64,000 bases of DNA, from contig NZ_BMTU01000004.1 of NCBI RefSeq assembly GCF_014649835.1, forward strand, positions 553,052-617,051, written 5' to 3'. Position 1 is the stretch's first letter, and the number at the start of each line of letters is the position of its first letter. Source of the DNA: Streptomyces pilosus. GTDB lineage: Bacteria > Actinomycetota > Actinomycetes > Streptomycetales > Streptomycetaceae. The position numbers were made by a program, and so were the translations under genes. Below, in pieces: positions 8,198 to 17,124 of this stretch. Under the pieces are notes generated by a model. The model saw only the letters and a list, made by a program, of their open reading frames with translations, was not told the DNA's origin and did not search any database.

Positions 8198-10041
8198 GGG
8201 TGCAGCGGGTTGGCGATGGTGACGTAGACGGACTGGGTGTCGACCGGGCCGACGAGCTCGTCGAGGCCGTGCAGCCGCGTCAGCAGATTGGCCTTGCAGC
8301 GCAGGACGGGTGAGTCCAGCAGGAGCGCGGGCAGCGTGCCGCGGGTGCCGGCCGGTCCGGCGGCCGCCTCGGTGAGGAACCGGCGGAAGGCGGCGAGCAG
8401 CAGCCGTTCGTCGGCCAGACGCTGGGAGCCGAGGGCGCCGATCAGTCCGAGGACGTTGTTGACGCCCAGGTAGTAGGCGAAGCGTTCGTCGGTGACCGGG
8501 TCGGGGACGAAGGTGTCGCTGTGCCCGCCGATGCCGGGCAGCCGGGCGTCGAGTTCGGCGCGCCGCGACGCGCGGAAGTAGTAGCCCTGGTTGTCCCGGT
8601 AGCGGCCGCCCGCGGGCCATCCGTCGGTGTCCAGCAGGACCAGCGTGTTCTGCTGGTGGGCCTCCAGGGCGATGCCGGCCGCCGCGTCCAGCCAGAGCAC
8701 GGGCCGCACCACCTGTTCGAGGTAGCGCAGGAACCACTCGGCGGCGACGGCCCCGGGCGGGCGCCCCGTCCGGAGGGCGAGGCGGAGGACGATCCCGGCG
8801 AGCCGGGACCGCATGGTTCCGCCGGGGCGGGGACGCGGCGAGAGCAGTCCGGCGACGCAGGCGACGTCGTCGCGCGGTCCGAACGGGTTGTGCCGGATCA
8901 TCAGGTCCAGTCCGGGCACCGGATCGCCGCCGGGGCCCTGCACGGCGAGCCAGGCCGGGTCGCGGACGATGTCGAAGCCGGGGTGCGCGGCCCGCCACTG
9001 CCGGGACAGTCCGGTGCGCAGCAGCCGGTGCACCTCGACACCCCGGTGGAGTTCCTTGCGCAGGTTCTCCCGGCGGGAGTTGGTGATGCGCAGGGCCAGC
9101 GACAGCTTGAGCATGGCCGGGGCGCCGGTGCGGTGCACGGTCCGCACGGAGGAGGTGGGATGCCAGGGTTCGCCGTGGCCGCCGAGGTCGCGGAGCAGTC
9201 CGGCGTCCAGCAGTCCGGCGACGTCCGGGCGGTGGCGGAGCCGGCCCAGTTGCCAGGGGTGGACGGGCAGGGCCGCGTATCCGTCGGGCAGGCGGAGGCC
9301 GGGGCCGGCGAGCCGTTCGGTCAGGCGGGGTGCGGCGACGGGGCGCCCGCGCTCGGTCCAGGCGGAGTCGGTGGCCAGCAGCGCGGGGGCGAGGGCGAGC
9401 CAGTGCAGCGGGAAGGAGCCGCGCAGTTCGGGCGAGTACCGCTCGGCCTCGGCGTCGGAGAGGCCCTCCCGGCTCTTCGGGGCCGGATGCAGCGGATGCC
9501 CGAGGACGAGGGCCTGCTCGGCGGCGAGGAACGGGTCCGGGTGGTCGTCGGGGTTCCGGCGCCGGGCGGTGACGAAGGCGGCGACCCGGCGGACGGAGTC
9601 GGCGACGCGCGAGGTGAGGCCGGTGCTGTCGACGTCCGCCGCGCGCGCCGGTTCCGCGCCGGCGGCGTGCTCCCCGGCGAGGAGCGCGGCCAGTGCGACG
9701 GCGTCCAGGGGCGGGGCGGAGTCCGGGGCGCCGGCCGGGCGGGGCGATCCGAAGCGGTGCGTGCCGGTCGGGGACCAGTACAGCACCGGGACGAGCAGGG
9801 TCGTGCCGCTCGCGGGCAGCGGGATCCGCAGGACGTCACCGTCCGGTGGGGAGAGGGCGGACTCCCGTACCCAGCAGCGCAGGAGGTTCTCGCAGGCCGC
9901 CGCCTGGGCCGCCCGGTGGGGGTCGGGCTGTTCCAGCGGGCAGGGTGCGCCGCCCCGGAAGCGGGCGGTGCCGGGCGGTCTGCGGTCCTGGTGCGGGAGC
10001 GGTGGGTCGGTGCGGTCGGACGGCGCGGGGGGCGTGTGCAT
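8194..10041 (-). CDS. NIS siderophore synthetase (IucA/IucC family)
   Basis: This NRPS-independent siderophore synthetase makes amide bonds between a carboxylate (often citrate or succinyl-hydroxamates) and an amine, using ATP. The 615-residue protein shows family motifs in order: ALPVHPWQL near the middle, KLSLALRITNSRRENLRK, LMIRHNPFG, and GIALEAHQQNTLVLLD followed by the FerR/FhuF-like C-terminal part. The length is normal. I chose ATG 10041 because GAGGAC lies just upstream; the longer frame adds 36 low-complexity residues. It is translationally coupled to the GNAT gene. No decarboxylase, hydroxylase or exporter gene lies adjacent, so precursor supply must come from elsewhere. A candidate iron box lies about 215 bases upstream. 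Confidence 0.92.
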   Translation of the reverse strand: MHTPPAPSDRTDPPLPHQDRRPPGTARFRGGAPCPLEQPDPHRAAQAAACENLLRCWVRESALSPPDGDVLRIPLPASGTTLLVPVLYWSPTGTHRFGSPRPAGAPDSAPPLDAVALAALLAGEHAAGAEPARAADVDSTGLTSRVADSVRRVAAFVTARRRNPDDHPDPFLAAEQALVLGHPLHPAPKSREGLSDAEAERYSPELRGSFPLHWLALAPALLATDSAWTERGRPVAAPRLTERLAGPGLRLPDGYAALPVHPWQLGRLRHRPDVAGLLDAGLLRDLGGHGEPWHPTSSVRTVHRTGAPAMLKLSLALRITNSRRENLRKELHRGVEVHRLLRTGLSRQWRAAHPGFDIVRDPAWLAVQGPGGDPVPGLDLMIRHNPFGPRDDVACVAGLLSPRPRPGGTMRSRLAGIVLRLALRTGRPPGAVAAEWFLRYLEQVVRPVLWLDAAAGIALEAHQQNTLVLLDTDGWPAGGRYRDNQGYYFRASRRAELDARLPGIGGHSDTFVPDPVTDERFAYYLGVNNVLGLIGALGSQRLADERLLLAAFRRFLTEAAAGPAGTRGTLPALLLDSPVLRCKANLLTRLHGLDELVGPVDTQSVYVTIANPLHP

Positions 10042-10416
10042 GGGGGTCCTCGTGCGGTGGTGGGGGGCGAGGCGTCGACGGGGGTCGGCGGGCCGGGGGC
10101 TCCGGGTGCGGAGTGCGGGCCCCACCGCTACCAACACCGGGCCGCTCACCGGGTTACGGGTCGCCCCGGCTTCCCCGGCCGGGCGGGCCGGCCGACCGGT
10201 GGCCCCGCGGCCCCGAACCGGCGGAGCTCCGGACGACCGGCCAGGTCAGGTGGCTTGTAGCCTAACCGTTGCCGTTCCGTCGGACGTCCCCCACAGCGAG
10301 CGCATAGTGTGTGATGCCGTTCCCGGCGGCCGTGGGAGCGCCCGCGAACTCCGCGCGGTCCCGGGTGTGAGGACGGCCGCAGCACCATGTTCGTTCATTC
10401 CAGGGGGAGTCAGATC
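10042..10416. promoter_or_regulatory. divergent control region, siderophore pair and secreted protease
   Basis: This 375-base region separates the minus-strand siderophore genes from the plus-strand protease. The half nearest the synthetase (10042-10230) is extremely GC-rich. Between 10250 and 10320 the composition drops, and a candidate iron box is found there. I see no gene in it. Confidence 0.6.
10252..10270 (-). promoter_or_regulatory. candidate iron box (DmdR1/IdeR type)
   Basis: On the minus strand the ten bases GGTTAGGCTA match the core of the 19-bp actinobacterial iron box (TTAGGTTAGGCTAACCTAA) without a mismatch. The outer bases agree poorly. The position, about 215 bases upstream of the siderophore synthetase start, suits iron repression. 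It could equally affect the divergent protease gene. Confidence 0.45.
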
Positions 10417-11637
10417 ATGCGATCCATACGGCCGTCGTCCACCGTTCGCCGAGAGGGGCGGGCCCGGCGCCGAACCTCCCCCGTACTGGCCTCCGTCGCC
10501 CTCGTCTCGGCGCTCGCCCTCACCGTCACCGCCTGCGGCTCGGGCGACACCGAGGTGAGCGCCGACGCCTCCGCGACCGCCGCCGCCGACGACGGCAAGC
10601 TGAAGATCCCGTCCGACATCAGGGACCGGCTCAAGGAGCACGGGATCGACATCGACAAGTGGCGGGACGGCGCCTGGAAGAACTGGGACAGGGACGACTG
10701 GCTGCGTGAGGCGCAGGACTACGTCAATCCCATCATCGAGGACCTGTGGAACCCGGACCGCATGCGGGACGCCGAGGAGCCGGAGCAGGAGGTCGACGAG
10801 AGCGACATCTCCGGCGACCAGGGGGTGACCGACCCCACGCCGGAGCCGGTGCGGGCGGAGGCCGTCCCGGCGTCGTACCGGACCAACGCGCCCGAGGCCG
10901 GGAAGGTGTTCTTCGACTCCCCCGAGGGCACGATGGTCTGCTCGGCGACGGTGGTGCAGGACCCGGCCAACCCGGGCAAGTCCAACATGGTCTGGACGGC
11001 GGGCCACTGTGTGCACGCCGGCAAGAAGGGCGGCTGGTACCGCAACATCGCCTTCGTGCCGTCGTACAACGACGCGGGCAGGTCGGCGCAGGAGCTGGAG
11101 GGCGCCTCCGAGGAGGAGGTCGCTCCGTACGGTGTCTGGTGGGGCGACTGGGTGCAGACCTCGGACCAGTGGATCGAGCAGGGCGGCGCCACCGGCGGTG
11201 ACGGCGCCTCGTACGACTTCGCGGTCATGCATGTGACGCCGGAGCAGGGCGGCGACGGCAAGTCGCTGGAGGAGACGGTCGGTTCGGCGCTCCCGGTGGA
11301 CTTCGCCGCCCCCGCGGTGCCCGACATGGAGGAGATGACGGCGACCGGCTACCCGGCCGCCGCGCCGTACGACGGGCAGACGCTGTACCGGTGCGCGGAC
11401 AAGCCCGGCCGGCTGTCGCTCGCCGCGAACGACCCGACGATGTACCGCATCGGGTGCAGCATGACGGCGGGTTCGTCCGGTGGCGGCTGGGTCGCGACCG
11501 GTTCGGACGGCAAGCCGGCGCTGGTGTCCAACACCTCCATCGGCCCGGTGACCTCGGGCTGGCTGGCGGGTCCCCGCCTCGGTGAGGAGGCCAAGGGCGT
11601 GTTCGACGCGGTCAGCGGGAAGTTCGCCGGTCGGTGA
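10417..11637 (+). CDS. trypsin-like serine protease, predicted lipoprotein
   Basis: This is a predicted cell-surface protease of the S1 (trypsin/V8-like) family, 406 residues. A twin-arginine-like basic N terminus and hydrophobic segment end in the lipobox LTVTAC, so the mature protein should be lipid-anchored at that cysteine. A charged linker (roughly residues 35-145) precedes the protease domain. The catalytic triad is visible as His in WTAGHC, Asp in YDFAVMHV and Ser in TAGSSGGGW. The ATG at 10417 has GGGGGAG about 8 bases upstream; a second start ten codons earlier lacks one. It is monocistronic, followed by a strong terminator. The substrate is unknown. Confidence 0.9.
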   Translation: MRSIRPSSTVRREGRARRRTSPVLASVALVSALALTVTACGSGDTEVSADASATAAADDGKLKIPSDIRDRLKEHGIDIDKWRDGAWKNWDRDDWLREAQDYVNPIIEDLWNPDRMRDAEEPEQEVDESDISGDQGVTDPTPEPVRAEAVPASYRTNAPEAGKVFFDSPEGTMVCSATVVQDPANPGKSNMVWTAGHCVHAGKKGGWYRNIAFVPSYNDAGRSAQELEGASEEEVAPYGVWWGDWVQTSDQWIEQGGATGGDGASYDFAVMHVTPEQGGDGKSLEETVGSALPVDFAAPAVPDMEEMTATGYPAAAPYDGQTLYRCADKPGRLSLAANDPTMYRIGCSMTAGSSGGGWVATGSDGKPALVSNTSIGPVTSGWLAGPRLGEEAKGVFDAVSGKFAGR

Positions 11638-11758
11638 CCGCCGGTCAGGTCCGGGGCCGCCGCGCACCCGGACCTGACCCGGACACCGGCGCGCGGCGCG
11701 CTGTTCGTCGGTGCCACATGAGCGAGACGTACGGCGGCCGGTGACCCGGGCGCACGCG

Positions 11759-11795
11759 AAGGCCCTCCCCCCGCGACGAGCGGGGGGAGGGCCTT
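11759..11795. terminator. strong bidirectional terminator between protease gene and hflX
   Basis: A perfect 16-bp inverted repeat (AAGGCCCTCCCCCCGC) with a 5-base loop lies between two convergent genes. A short A run and T run at the stem ends suit termination in both directions. Confidence 0.9.
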
Positions 11796-11812
11796 GGCCG
11801 TTACCGGGTGGG

Positions 11813-13306
11813 TCAGCCGGCCGGAGTGGGAACGAACGGCGCGAGTTCCGCCGCGAGCTCCTCGTGCACCCGGACCTTGAGCAGGGTGCCCTCCGCGGTG
11901 TGCTCCTCGGAGATCACCTCGCCCTCGTCGTGGGCGCGGGCGACCAGCTTGCCGTGGGTGTACGGCACGAGCGCCTCGATCTCCACCGAGGGGCGGGGCA
12001 GCTCGTTGTCGATGAGGGCGAGCAGTTCCTCGATGCCCCGGCCGGTGCGGGCCGAGACGGCGATGGAGCGCTTCTCCACCCGCAGCAGCCGCTGGAGGAC
12101 CAGCGGGTCGGCCGCGTCCGCCTTGTTGATCACGACGATCTCGGGCACGCCGGTGGCGCCGACGTCCCTGATCACCTCGCGCACGGCGGCGAGCTGCTCC
12201 TCGGGGACCGGGTGCGAACCGTCCACCACGTGCAGGATCAGGTCGGCGTCGCCGACCTCCTCCATCGTGGAGCGGAACGCCTCGACGAGGTGGTGCGGCA
12301 GGTGCCGGACGAAGCCGACGGTGTCGGCCAGCGTGTACAGCCGGCCGCTCGGGGTCTCGGCCCGGCGCACGGTCGGGTCGAGGGTGGCGAACAGGGCGTT
12401 CTCGACCAGGACGCCCGCGCCGGTGAGACGGTTGAGCAGCGAGGACTTGCCCGCGTTGGTGTAGCCCGCGATGGCCACGGACGGCACCTTGTTGCGCCGG
12501 CGTTCCTGGCGCTTGATCTCGCGGCCGGTCTTCATCTCCGCGATCTCACGGCGCATCTTCGCCATCTTCTCGCGGATCCGCCGCCGGTCCGTCTCGATCT
12601 TGGTCTCACCGGGGCCGCGGGTGGCGAGGCCGCCGCCCTTGCCGCCGCCCATCTGCCGGGACAGCGACTGACCCCAGCCGCGCAGCCGCGGCAGCATGTA
12701 CTGCATCTGTGCGAGCGCGACCTGCGCCTTGCCCTCTCGGGACTTGGCGTGCTGGGCGAAGATGTCGAGGATCAGGGCCGTACGGTCGATGACCTTGACC
12801 TTGACGACGTCCTCGAGGTGGATGAGCTGGCCGGGGCTGAGCTCACCGTCGCAGATGACGGTGTCCGCGCCCGTGTCGAGCACGACGTCGCGCAGCTGCT
12901 CGGCCTTGCCGGAGCCGATGTAGGTCGCGGCGTCGGGCTTGTCGCGGCGCTGGATCACGCCGTCGAGGACGAGGGCGCCGGCCGTCTCGGCGAGGGCAGC
13001 GAGCTCCGCCAGGGAGTTCTCCGCGTCCTGCACGGTCCCCGAGGTCCACACCCCGACGAGTACGACGCGCTCCAGGCGGAGCTGCCGGTACTCGACCTCG
13101 GTGACGTCCTCGAGCTCGGTGGAGAGGCCGGCGACACGGCGCAGGGCCGCCCGCTCGGAGCGGTCGAACTGGTCGCCGTCCCGGTCCGAGTCGGTCTCGA
13201 GGCTCCAGGCGACGTCCTCTTCCATCAGGGCATCGGCCCGAAGACCTTCGGGATGGCTGTGCGCGAAACGCTTGGTGTCCTGGGAAGGGGAAGAAGAGGA
13301 GGTCAT
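11813..13306 (-). CDS. hflX: ribosome-associated GTPase HflX
   Basis: HflX binds the large ribosomal subunit and splits stalled or stressed ribosomes. The 497-residue protein has the HflX N-terminal domain (DGVIQRRDKPDAATYIGSGK) and the helical linker rich in Arg/Lys/Gln. The conserved GGGKGGGLATRGPGETKIE and a G domain with G1 GYTNAGKSSLLNRL, DTVGF (G3) and NKAD (G4) follow. The ATG at 13306 with AAGGAC upstream is chosen over an upstream in-frame start that lacks a ribosome binding site. The N-terminal extension of about 60 residues is typical of actinobacteria. It is convergent with the protease gene. Confidence 0.96.
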   Translation of the reverse strand: MTSSSSPSQDTKRFAHSHPEGLRADALMEEDVAWSLETDSDRDGDQFDRSERAALRRVAGLSTELEDVTEVEYRQLRLERVVLVGVWTSGTVQDAENSLAELAALAETAGALVLDGVIQRRDKPDAATYIGSGKAEQLRDVVLDTGADTVICDGELSPGQLIHLEDVVKVKVIDRTALILDIFAQHAKSREGKAQVALAQMQYMLPRLRGWGQSLSRQMGGGKGGGLATRGPGETKIETDRRRIREKMAKMRREIAEMKTGREIKRQERRRNKVPSVAIAGYTNAGKSSLLNRLTGAGVLVENALFATLDPTVRRAETPSGRLYTLADTVGFVRHLPHHLVEAFRSTMEEVGDADLILHVVDGSHPVPEEQLAAVREVIRDVGATGVPEIVVINKADAADPLVLQRLLRVEKRSIAVSARTGRGIEELLALIDNELPRPSVEIEALVPYTHGKLVARAHDEGEVISEEHTAEGTLLKVRVHEELAAELAPFVPTPAG

Positions 13307-13721
13307 TGGGTCCTTACGTCGTCGGTGAACCGTGTGCGACGGAACCGGTCCGCGGGACCTTCCGTCACTGTGCACAACGTCCGGGCGGCCCGGGAGATTC
13401 CCGTGCCCTCGCTGTGCGGACCCGACGATGGTCGCACGGTACGGCTCGTCTCGTCATCGTGTTATTCCCGGCCCGGCCCGGTCGATGCACGGGCGGCACC
13501 GGCCGCCCGCGCGGGGCTCGTCCCGCCGGCGGAGGTCCGCCCTCGCGGGTGGCCGGGGCGGCGGAGGCGAGCAGCGCCGTGGCCGCCCTCCGGCGGCGGG
13601 ACGCGGCTGCCCGCGGCGTGAGCGGCGTGCCCCACGGCTGCCGGCGTGCGCGGGGAGGACGGTGACGGCGCGCTTCCGGCCCACCCGATCGATCCGTCAC
13701 ACCGCTCGGCCGCCCGGTCCG
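13307..13721. other. intergenic region between hflX start and rshA stop
   Basis: This 415-base stretch should hold the hflX promoter. Open frames exist on both strands but translate to Arg/Pro-rich sequence without protein character, so I call no gene. The AT-richer part around 13430-13480 is the likeliest promoter location. No strong hairpin or repeat stands out. Confidence 0.5.
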
Positions 13722-15890
13722 TCAGGCGCCCGAGGTCTGCGGCTGGGCCCTGCTCACGTCGAACACACCGGCCACGTCACGCATGGCGCGCATCAGGGCG
13801 GGGAGGCGGGCGGCGTCCGGCAGCTGGACGGTGTAGGTGTGCCGGACCTGCTGCCGGTCCGGCGGTTCGACGGTCGCGGAGACGATCTCGGCGCCTTCGA
13901 GGGCCATGGCCTCGGTGAGGTCCGCGAGCAGATGCGGCCGGACGAAGGATTCCGCGACCAGGGTGACCCGGCACTCGGCGCCCTCTCCCCAGCGGACACC
14001 GACCTCGGCCCGTCCCACGTCCTTCATCCGCGCGACCGCGGCGCACTGCGCGCGGTGCACGGTCACCGCTCCGCCGCGCACGGCGAACCCGGTCACCTCG
14101 TCGGGCGGTACGGGCGTACAGCAGCCGGCCAGCCGGACGGGCGCGCCGGGCCGGTCGGTCAGGACCTGGGCGGCGGCGGGACGGCCGGGCGCGGCCACCG
14201 GGACGTCCGGCGACGGCGGCGGGGCGGGGTCGTCGTCGGAGCGGGCCCGGGAGGAGGCGTCCGGGTGCGCCGCGGCCGCGTCGTCCGGTGCGGGGTGTGC
14301 GGTCAGCCACCGCTGGATGGCGATCCGCGCCGCCGGGGTGTGCGCGTGCTCCAGCCACTCCCTGGAGGGCTCGGAGGCCGCGTCCTGGCCCATCAGCAGC
14401 TGGACGGTGTCACCGTCCTTCAGCACGGTGCTGAGCGTGGCCAGCCGGCCGTTCACCCGGGCTCCGATGCACGCGTGGGCGTCCTCGCCGTACTGCGCGT
14501 AGGCGGCGTCCACGCAGGTCGCCCCCTCGGGCAGGCCCAGCGTGCCCCCGTCGGGACGGAAGACGGTGATCTCGCGGTCCTGGGCGAGGTCCTCGCGCAG
14601 GGTGGACCAGAAGGTGTCGGGGTCGGGCGCGGCCCGCTGCCAGTCCAGGAGCCGGGAGAGCCAGCCGGGCCGGGTGGGGTCGACGCGCTCGCCGTCGCTC
14701 GCGGACTGCTCCTCCGGGGCGGCGTACGGGTTGCCGAGGGCGACGACTCCCGCCTCGGCGACCTTGTGCATCTGGTGGGTGCGGATGAGGACCTCGACCA
14801 CCTGGCCGTCCGCTCCGGTCACGGCGGTGTGCAGCGACTGGTACAGGTTGAACTTCGGTACGGCGATGAAGTCCTTGAACTCCGAGACGACGGGCGTCAG
14901 GCAGGTGTGCAGCTCCCCGAGGACCCCGTAGCAGTCGGCGTCCTCGTTCACCAGCACCAGCAGGCGGCCGAAGTCGGCGCCGCGCAGAGGTCCGCGTTTC
15001 CGGGACACCCGGTGCACGGAGACGAAGTGCCGCGGGCGGATCAGGACGTCGGCGGTGATGTCCGCCTCGCGGAGCACCTTGCGCACGTCGTCGGCGACCT
15101 CGGCGAGCGGGTCGTCCGCGCGGGCCGCGTTGCGGACGATCAGGTCACGTGTGTGCGCGTACTCCTCGGGGTGCAGGATCGCGAAGACCAGGTCCTCCAG
15201 TTCCGTCTTGAGCGCCTGGACGCCGAGGCGCTCGGCGAGCGGGATGAGGACGTCCCGGGTCACCCGGGCGATGCGTTCCTGCTTCTCGGGGCGCATCACG
15301 CCGAGGGTGCGCATGTTGTGCAGCCGGTCGGCGAGTTTGATCGACATCACGCGGACGTCGTTGCCGGTGGCGACGAGCATCTTGCGGAAGGTCTCGGGTT
15401 CGGCGGCGGCGCCGTAGTCGACCTTCTCCAGTTTGGTGACGCCGTCGACGAGGTATCGCACCTCCTCGCCGAACTGCTCGCGCACCTGATCCAGCGTCAC
15501 GTCCGTGTCCTCGACGGTGTCGTGGAGCAGGGACGCGGTCAACGTCGTCGTCTCGGCGCCGAGTTCGGCCAGGATGAGGGTCACGGCGAGCGGGTGCGTG
15601 ATGTACGGCTCGCCGCTCTTGCGCATCTGCCCCCGGTGCGAGGACTCGGCCAACACGTAGGCGCGGCGCAGGGGGTCGAGGTCGGCGTCGGGGTGGTGGG
15701 CGCGGTGGGCGTCGACGACGTGCCCGATGGCGTCGGGGAGCCGGTCCCGCGCGGTGGTGCCGAGCAGCGCGGCGCGGCCGAGGCGGCGCAGGTCGAGCCG
15801 GGGGCGGGCCTTCCTGCGTGATCCCGTGGGTGCGACGTGACCAGATGTCGCAGGGCCTGGGGTCGCGGGATTCACGGCCTCCGCGTTCAT
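13722..15890 (-). CDS. rshA: RelA/SpoT homologue (RSH), hydrolase intact, synthetase motifs altered
   Basis: RSH enzymes make and degrade the alarmone (p)ppGpp. The 722-residue protein has an HD hydrolase domain with intact signature residues (RKSGEPYITHP, SLLHDTVEDTD, KLADRLHNMRTL). The synthetase domain is unusual: the normal PKxNGYQSLH reads PKFNLYQSLH, the DLxxVR strand lacks its arginine, and the region where AAHW is expected reads VVAL. TGS, a conserved CCTPVPPDEVTGF motif and a C-terminal ACT domain follow. The ATG at 15890 has GGAGG five bases upstream; a GTG two codons earlier is the alternative. It corresponds to the second RSH gene of Streptomyces, distinct from relA. I infer mainly hydrolase or regulatory function. 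Confidence 0.93.
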   Translation of the reverse strand: MNAEAVNPATPGPATSGHVAPTGSRRKARPRLDLRRLGRAALLGTTARDRLPDAIGHVVDAHRAHHPDADLDPLRRAYVLAESSHRGQMRKSGEPYITHPLAVTLILAELGAETTTLTASLLHDTVEDTDVTLDQVREQFGEEVRYLVDGVTKLEKVDYGAAAEPETFRKMLVATGNDVRVMSIKLADRLHNMRTLGVMRPEKQERIARVTRDVLIPLAERLGVQALKTELEDLVFAILHPEEYAHTRDLIVRNAARADDPLAEVADDVRKVLREADITADVLIRPRHFVSVHRVSRKRGPLRGADFGRLLVLVNEDADCYGVLGELHTCLTPVVSEFKDFIAVPKFNLYQSLHTAVTGADGQVVEVLIRTHQMHKVAEAGVVALGNPYAAPEEQSASDGERVDPTRPGWLSRLLDWQRAAPDPDTFWSTLREDLAQDREITVFRPDGGTLGLPEGATCVDAAYAQYGEDAHACIGARVNGRLATLSTVLKDGDTVQLLMGQDAASEPSREWLEHAHTPAARIAIQRWLTAHPAPDDAAAAHPDASSRARSDDDPAPPPSPDVPVAAPGRPAAAQVLTDRPGAPVRLAGCCTPVPPDEVTGFAVRGGAVTVHRAQCAAVARMKDVGRAEVGVRWGEGAECRVTLVAESFVRPHLLADLTEAMALEGAEIVSATVEPPDRQQVRHTYTVQLPDAARLPALMRAMRDVAGVFDVSRAQPQTSGA

Positions 15891-16191
15891 GGGCACCTCC
15901 GGCTGCGTGGACCGGCGGACGGTGTGCCCCAGGGCGGACTCGGGCTCAGGGGACGGGGTTCGTCCCCCGTCCGGGCCGGTGCTTGATGCTACCGAGCCGG
16001 ACCCCGCCGGGCCGACCGCCTCCGGCCGAGCGTGAAACGGATCACTCCATCGAGCGAAGGGCGGGTGGAGGTCGCTTTCACGCCATCGGGTCGGCGGTTC
16101 GCCGTGATCCCGAAGCCGGGAGACCCGCCGGCCCTGCGGTTCCGTTACACCGGGTGGGCCGGGGACTGGAAAACCGAGCCCGCGCCCCGGT
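15891..16191. other. intergenic region between rshA and dapF
   Basis: This is about 300 bases between the rshA start and the dapF stop, both on the minus strand, and likely contains the rshA promoter. An 8-bp inverted repeat, GCGTGAAA at 16030-16037 and TTTCACGC at 16076-16083, spans 54 bases and could be an operator pair or the base of a long stem. No gene is apparent. Confidence 0.4.
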
Positions 16192-17061
16192 TCAGCCGAG
16201 CGCGTTCTCCAGCCACTCCGTCTCGATCACGCCCTCGGCGACGATCACCGCGGGTCCGGTCATCTCGATCTCGCCGTCGGGCCGTTCGGTGATCACCAGG
16301 GTGCCGCCGGGCACGTCCACGGTGTACGTCACGGGGGTGCCGGTGCGGGCCGGGTCGGCGCCGTCCCTGCGGGCGGCGGCCACGGCGACCGCGCAGGCCC
16401 CCGTGCCGCAGGAACGGGTCTCGCCCGCTCCGCGCTCGTGCACCCGCAGCGCCACGTGACGCGGTCCGCGGTCGACGACGAACTCGACGTTCACCCCGTC
16501 CGGGTAGGCGGCGGCCGGGCTGTAAGGGGGCGGGGTGAGCAGATCGCCCGCGTGGGCGAGGTCGTCCACGAAGGCGACGGCGTGCGGGTTGCCCATGTTC
16601 ACGTTCCGGGCGGGCCAGCTGCGCCCGCCGACGCTCACGGTGACGTCACCGGCGGGGAGCAGCGCGCGGCCCATGCCGACGGTGATGTCCCCCTCCTTGG
16701 CGATGTGCACGGTCTTCACGCCGCCGCGCGTGGCCACCGCGACGTCTCCCGCGGACACGTGCCCGGCGCGCTCGAGGTAGCGCGCGAACACCCGCACGCC
16801 GTTGCCGCACATCTCCGCGATCGAGCCGTCGCCGTTGCGGTAGTCCATGAACCATTCGGCCTCGGCCGCCATCGACCTCGCCTCGGGGTGGGCCGCGGAC
16901 CGCACCACGTGCAGCAGGCCGTCGCCGCCGATGCCGGCGCGGCGGTCGCACAGGGCGGCGACGGTGGCCGGGGACAGGTCGACGGTGTTGTCGGGGTCCG
17001 GGACGATCACGAAGTCGTTCTCGGTGCCGTGCCCCTTGAGGAAGGCGATCCGCGTGCTCAT
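16192..17061 (-). CDS. dapF: diaminopimelate epimerase
   Basis: DapF converts LL- to meso-diaminopimelate in lysine synthesis. Streptomyces peptidoglycan mainly uses LL-diaminopimelate, so this step feeds chiefly lysine. The 289-residue cytosolic protein carries both catalytic cysteines: Cys85 in AEMCGNGVRVFARY and Cys218 in SCGTGACAVAVAAA. Family start motifs (FLKGHGTENDFV) and NMGNPHAV are also present. Length and ATG start are standard. It lies upstream of a small membrane-protein gene region and downstream of miaA on the same strand. Confidence 0.97.
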   Translation of the reverse strand: MSTRIAFLKGHGTENDFVIVPDPDNTVDLSPATVAALCDRRAGIGGDGLLHVVRSAAHPEARSMAAEAEWFMDYRNGDGSIAEMCGNGVRVFARYLERAGHVSAGDVAVATRGGVKTVHIAKEGDITVGMGRALLPAGDVTVSVGGRSWPARNVNMGNPHAVAFVDDLAHAGDLLTPPPYSPAAAYPDGVNVEFVVDRGPRHVALRVHERGAGETRSCGTGACAVAVAAARRDGADPARTGTPVTYTVDVPGGTLVITERPDGEIEMTGPAVIVAEGVIETEWLENALG

Positions 17062-17124
17062 TCCTCGATCGTACGGGGTGCCGGTGACGGCGTGCCGCCG
17101 CCGGAGGCCGCAGGCCGGTGCCGG

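Noticed and set aside
13365..13700. A 111-codon minus-strand frame between hflX and rshA
   Set aside because: Translation is Arg/Pro-rich without hydrophobic core or motif, and frames on the other strand are equally open.
16030..16083. 8-bp inverted repeat far apart upstream of rshA, as a firm operator
   Set aside because: Arms are short and 38 bases apart, within chance expectation; kept only as a note on the intergenic region.
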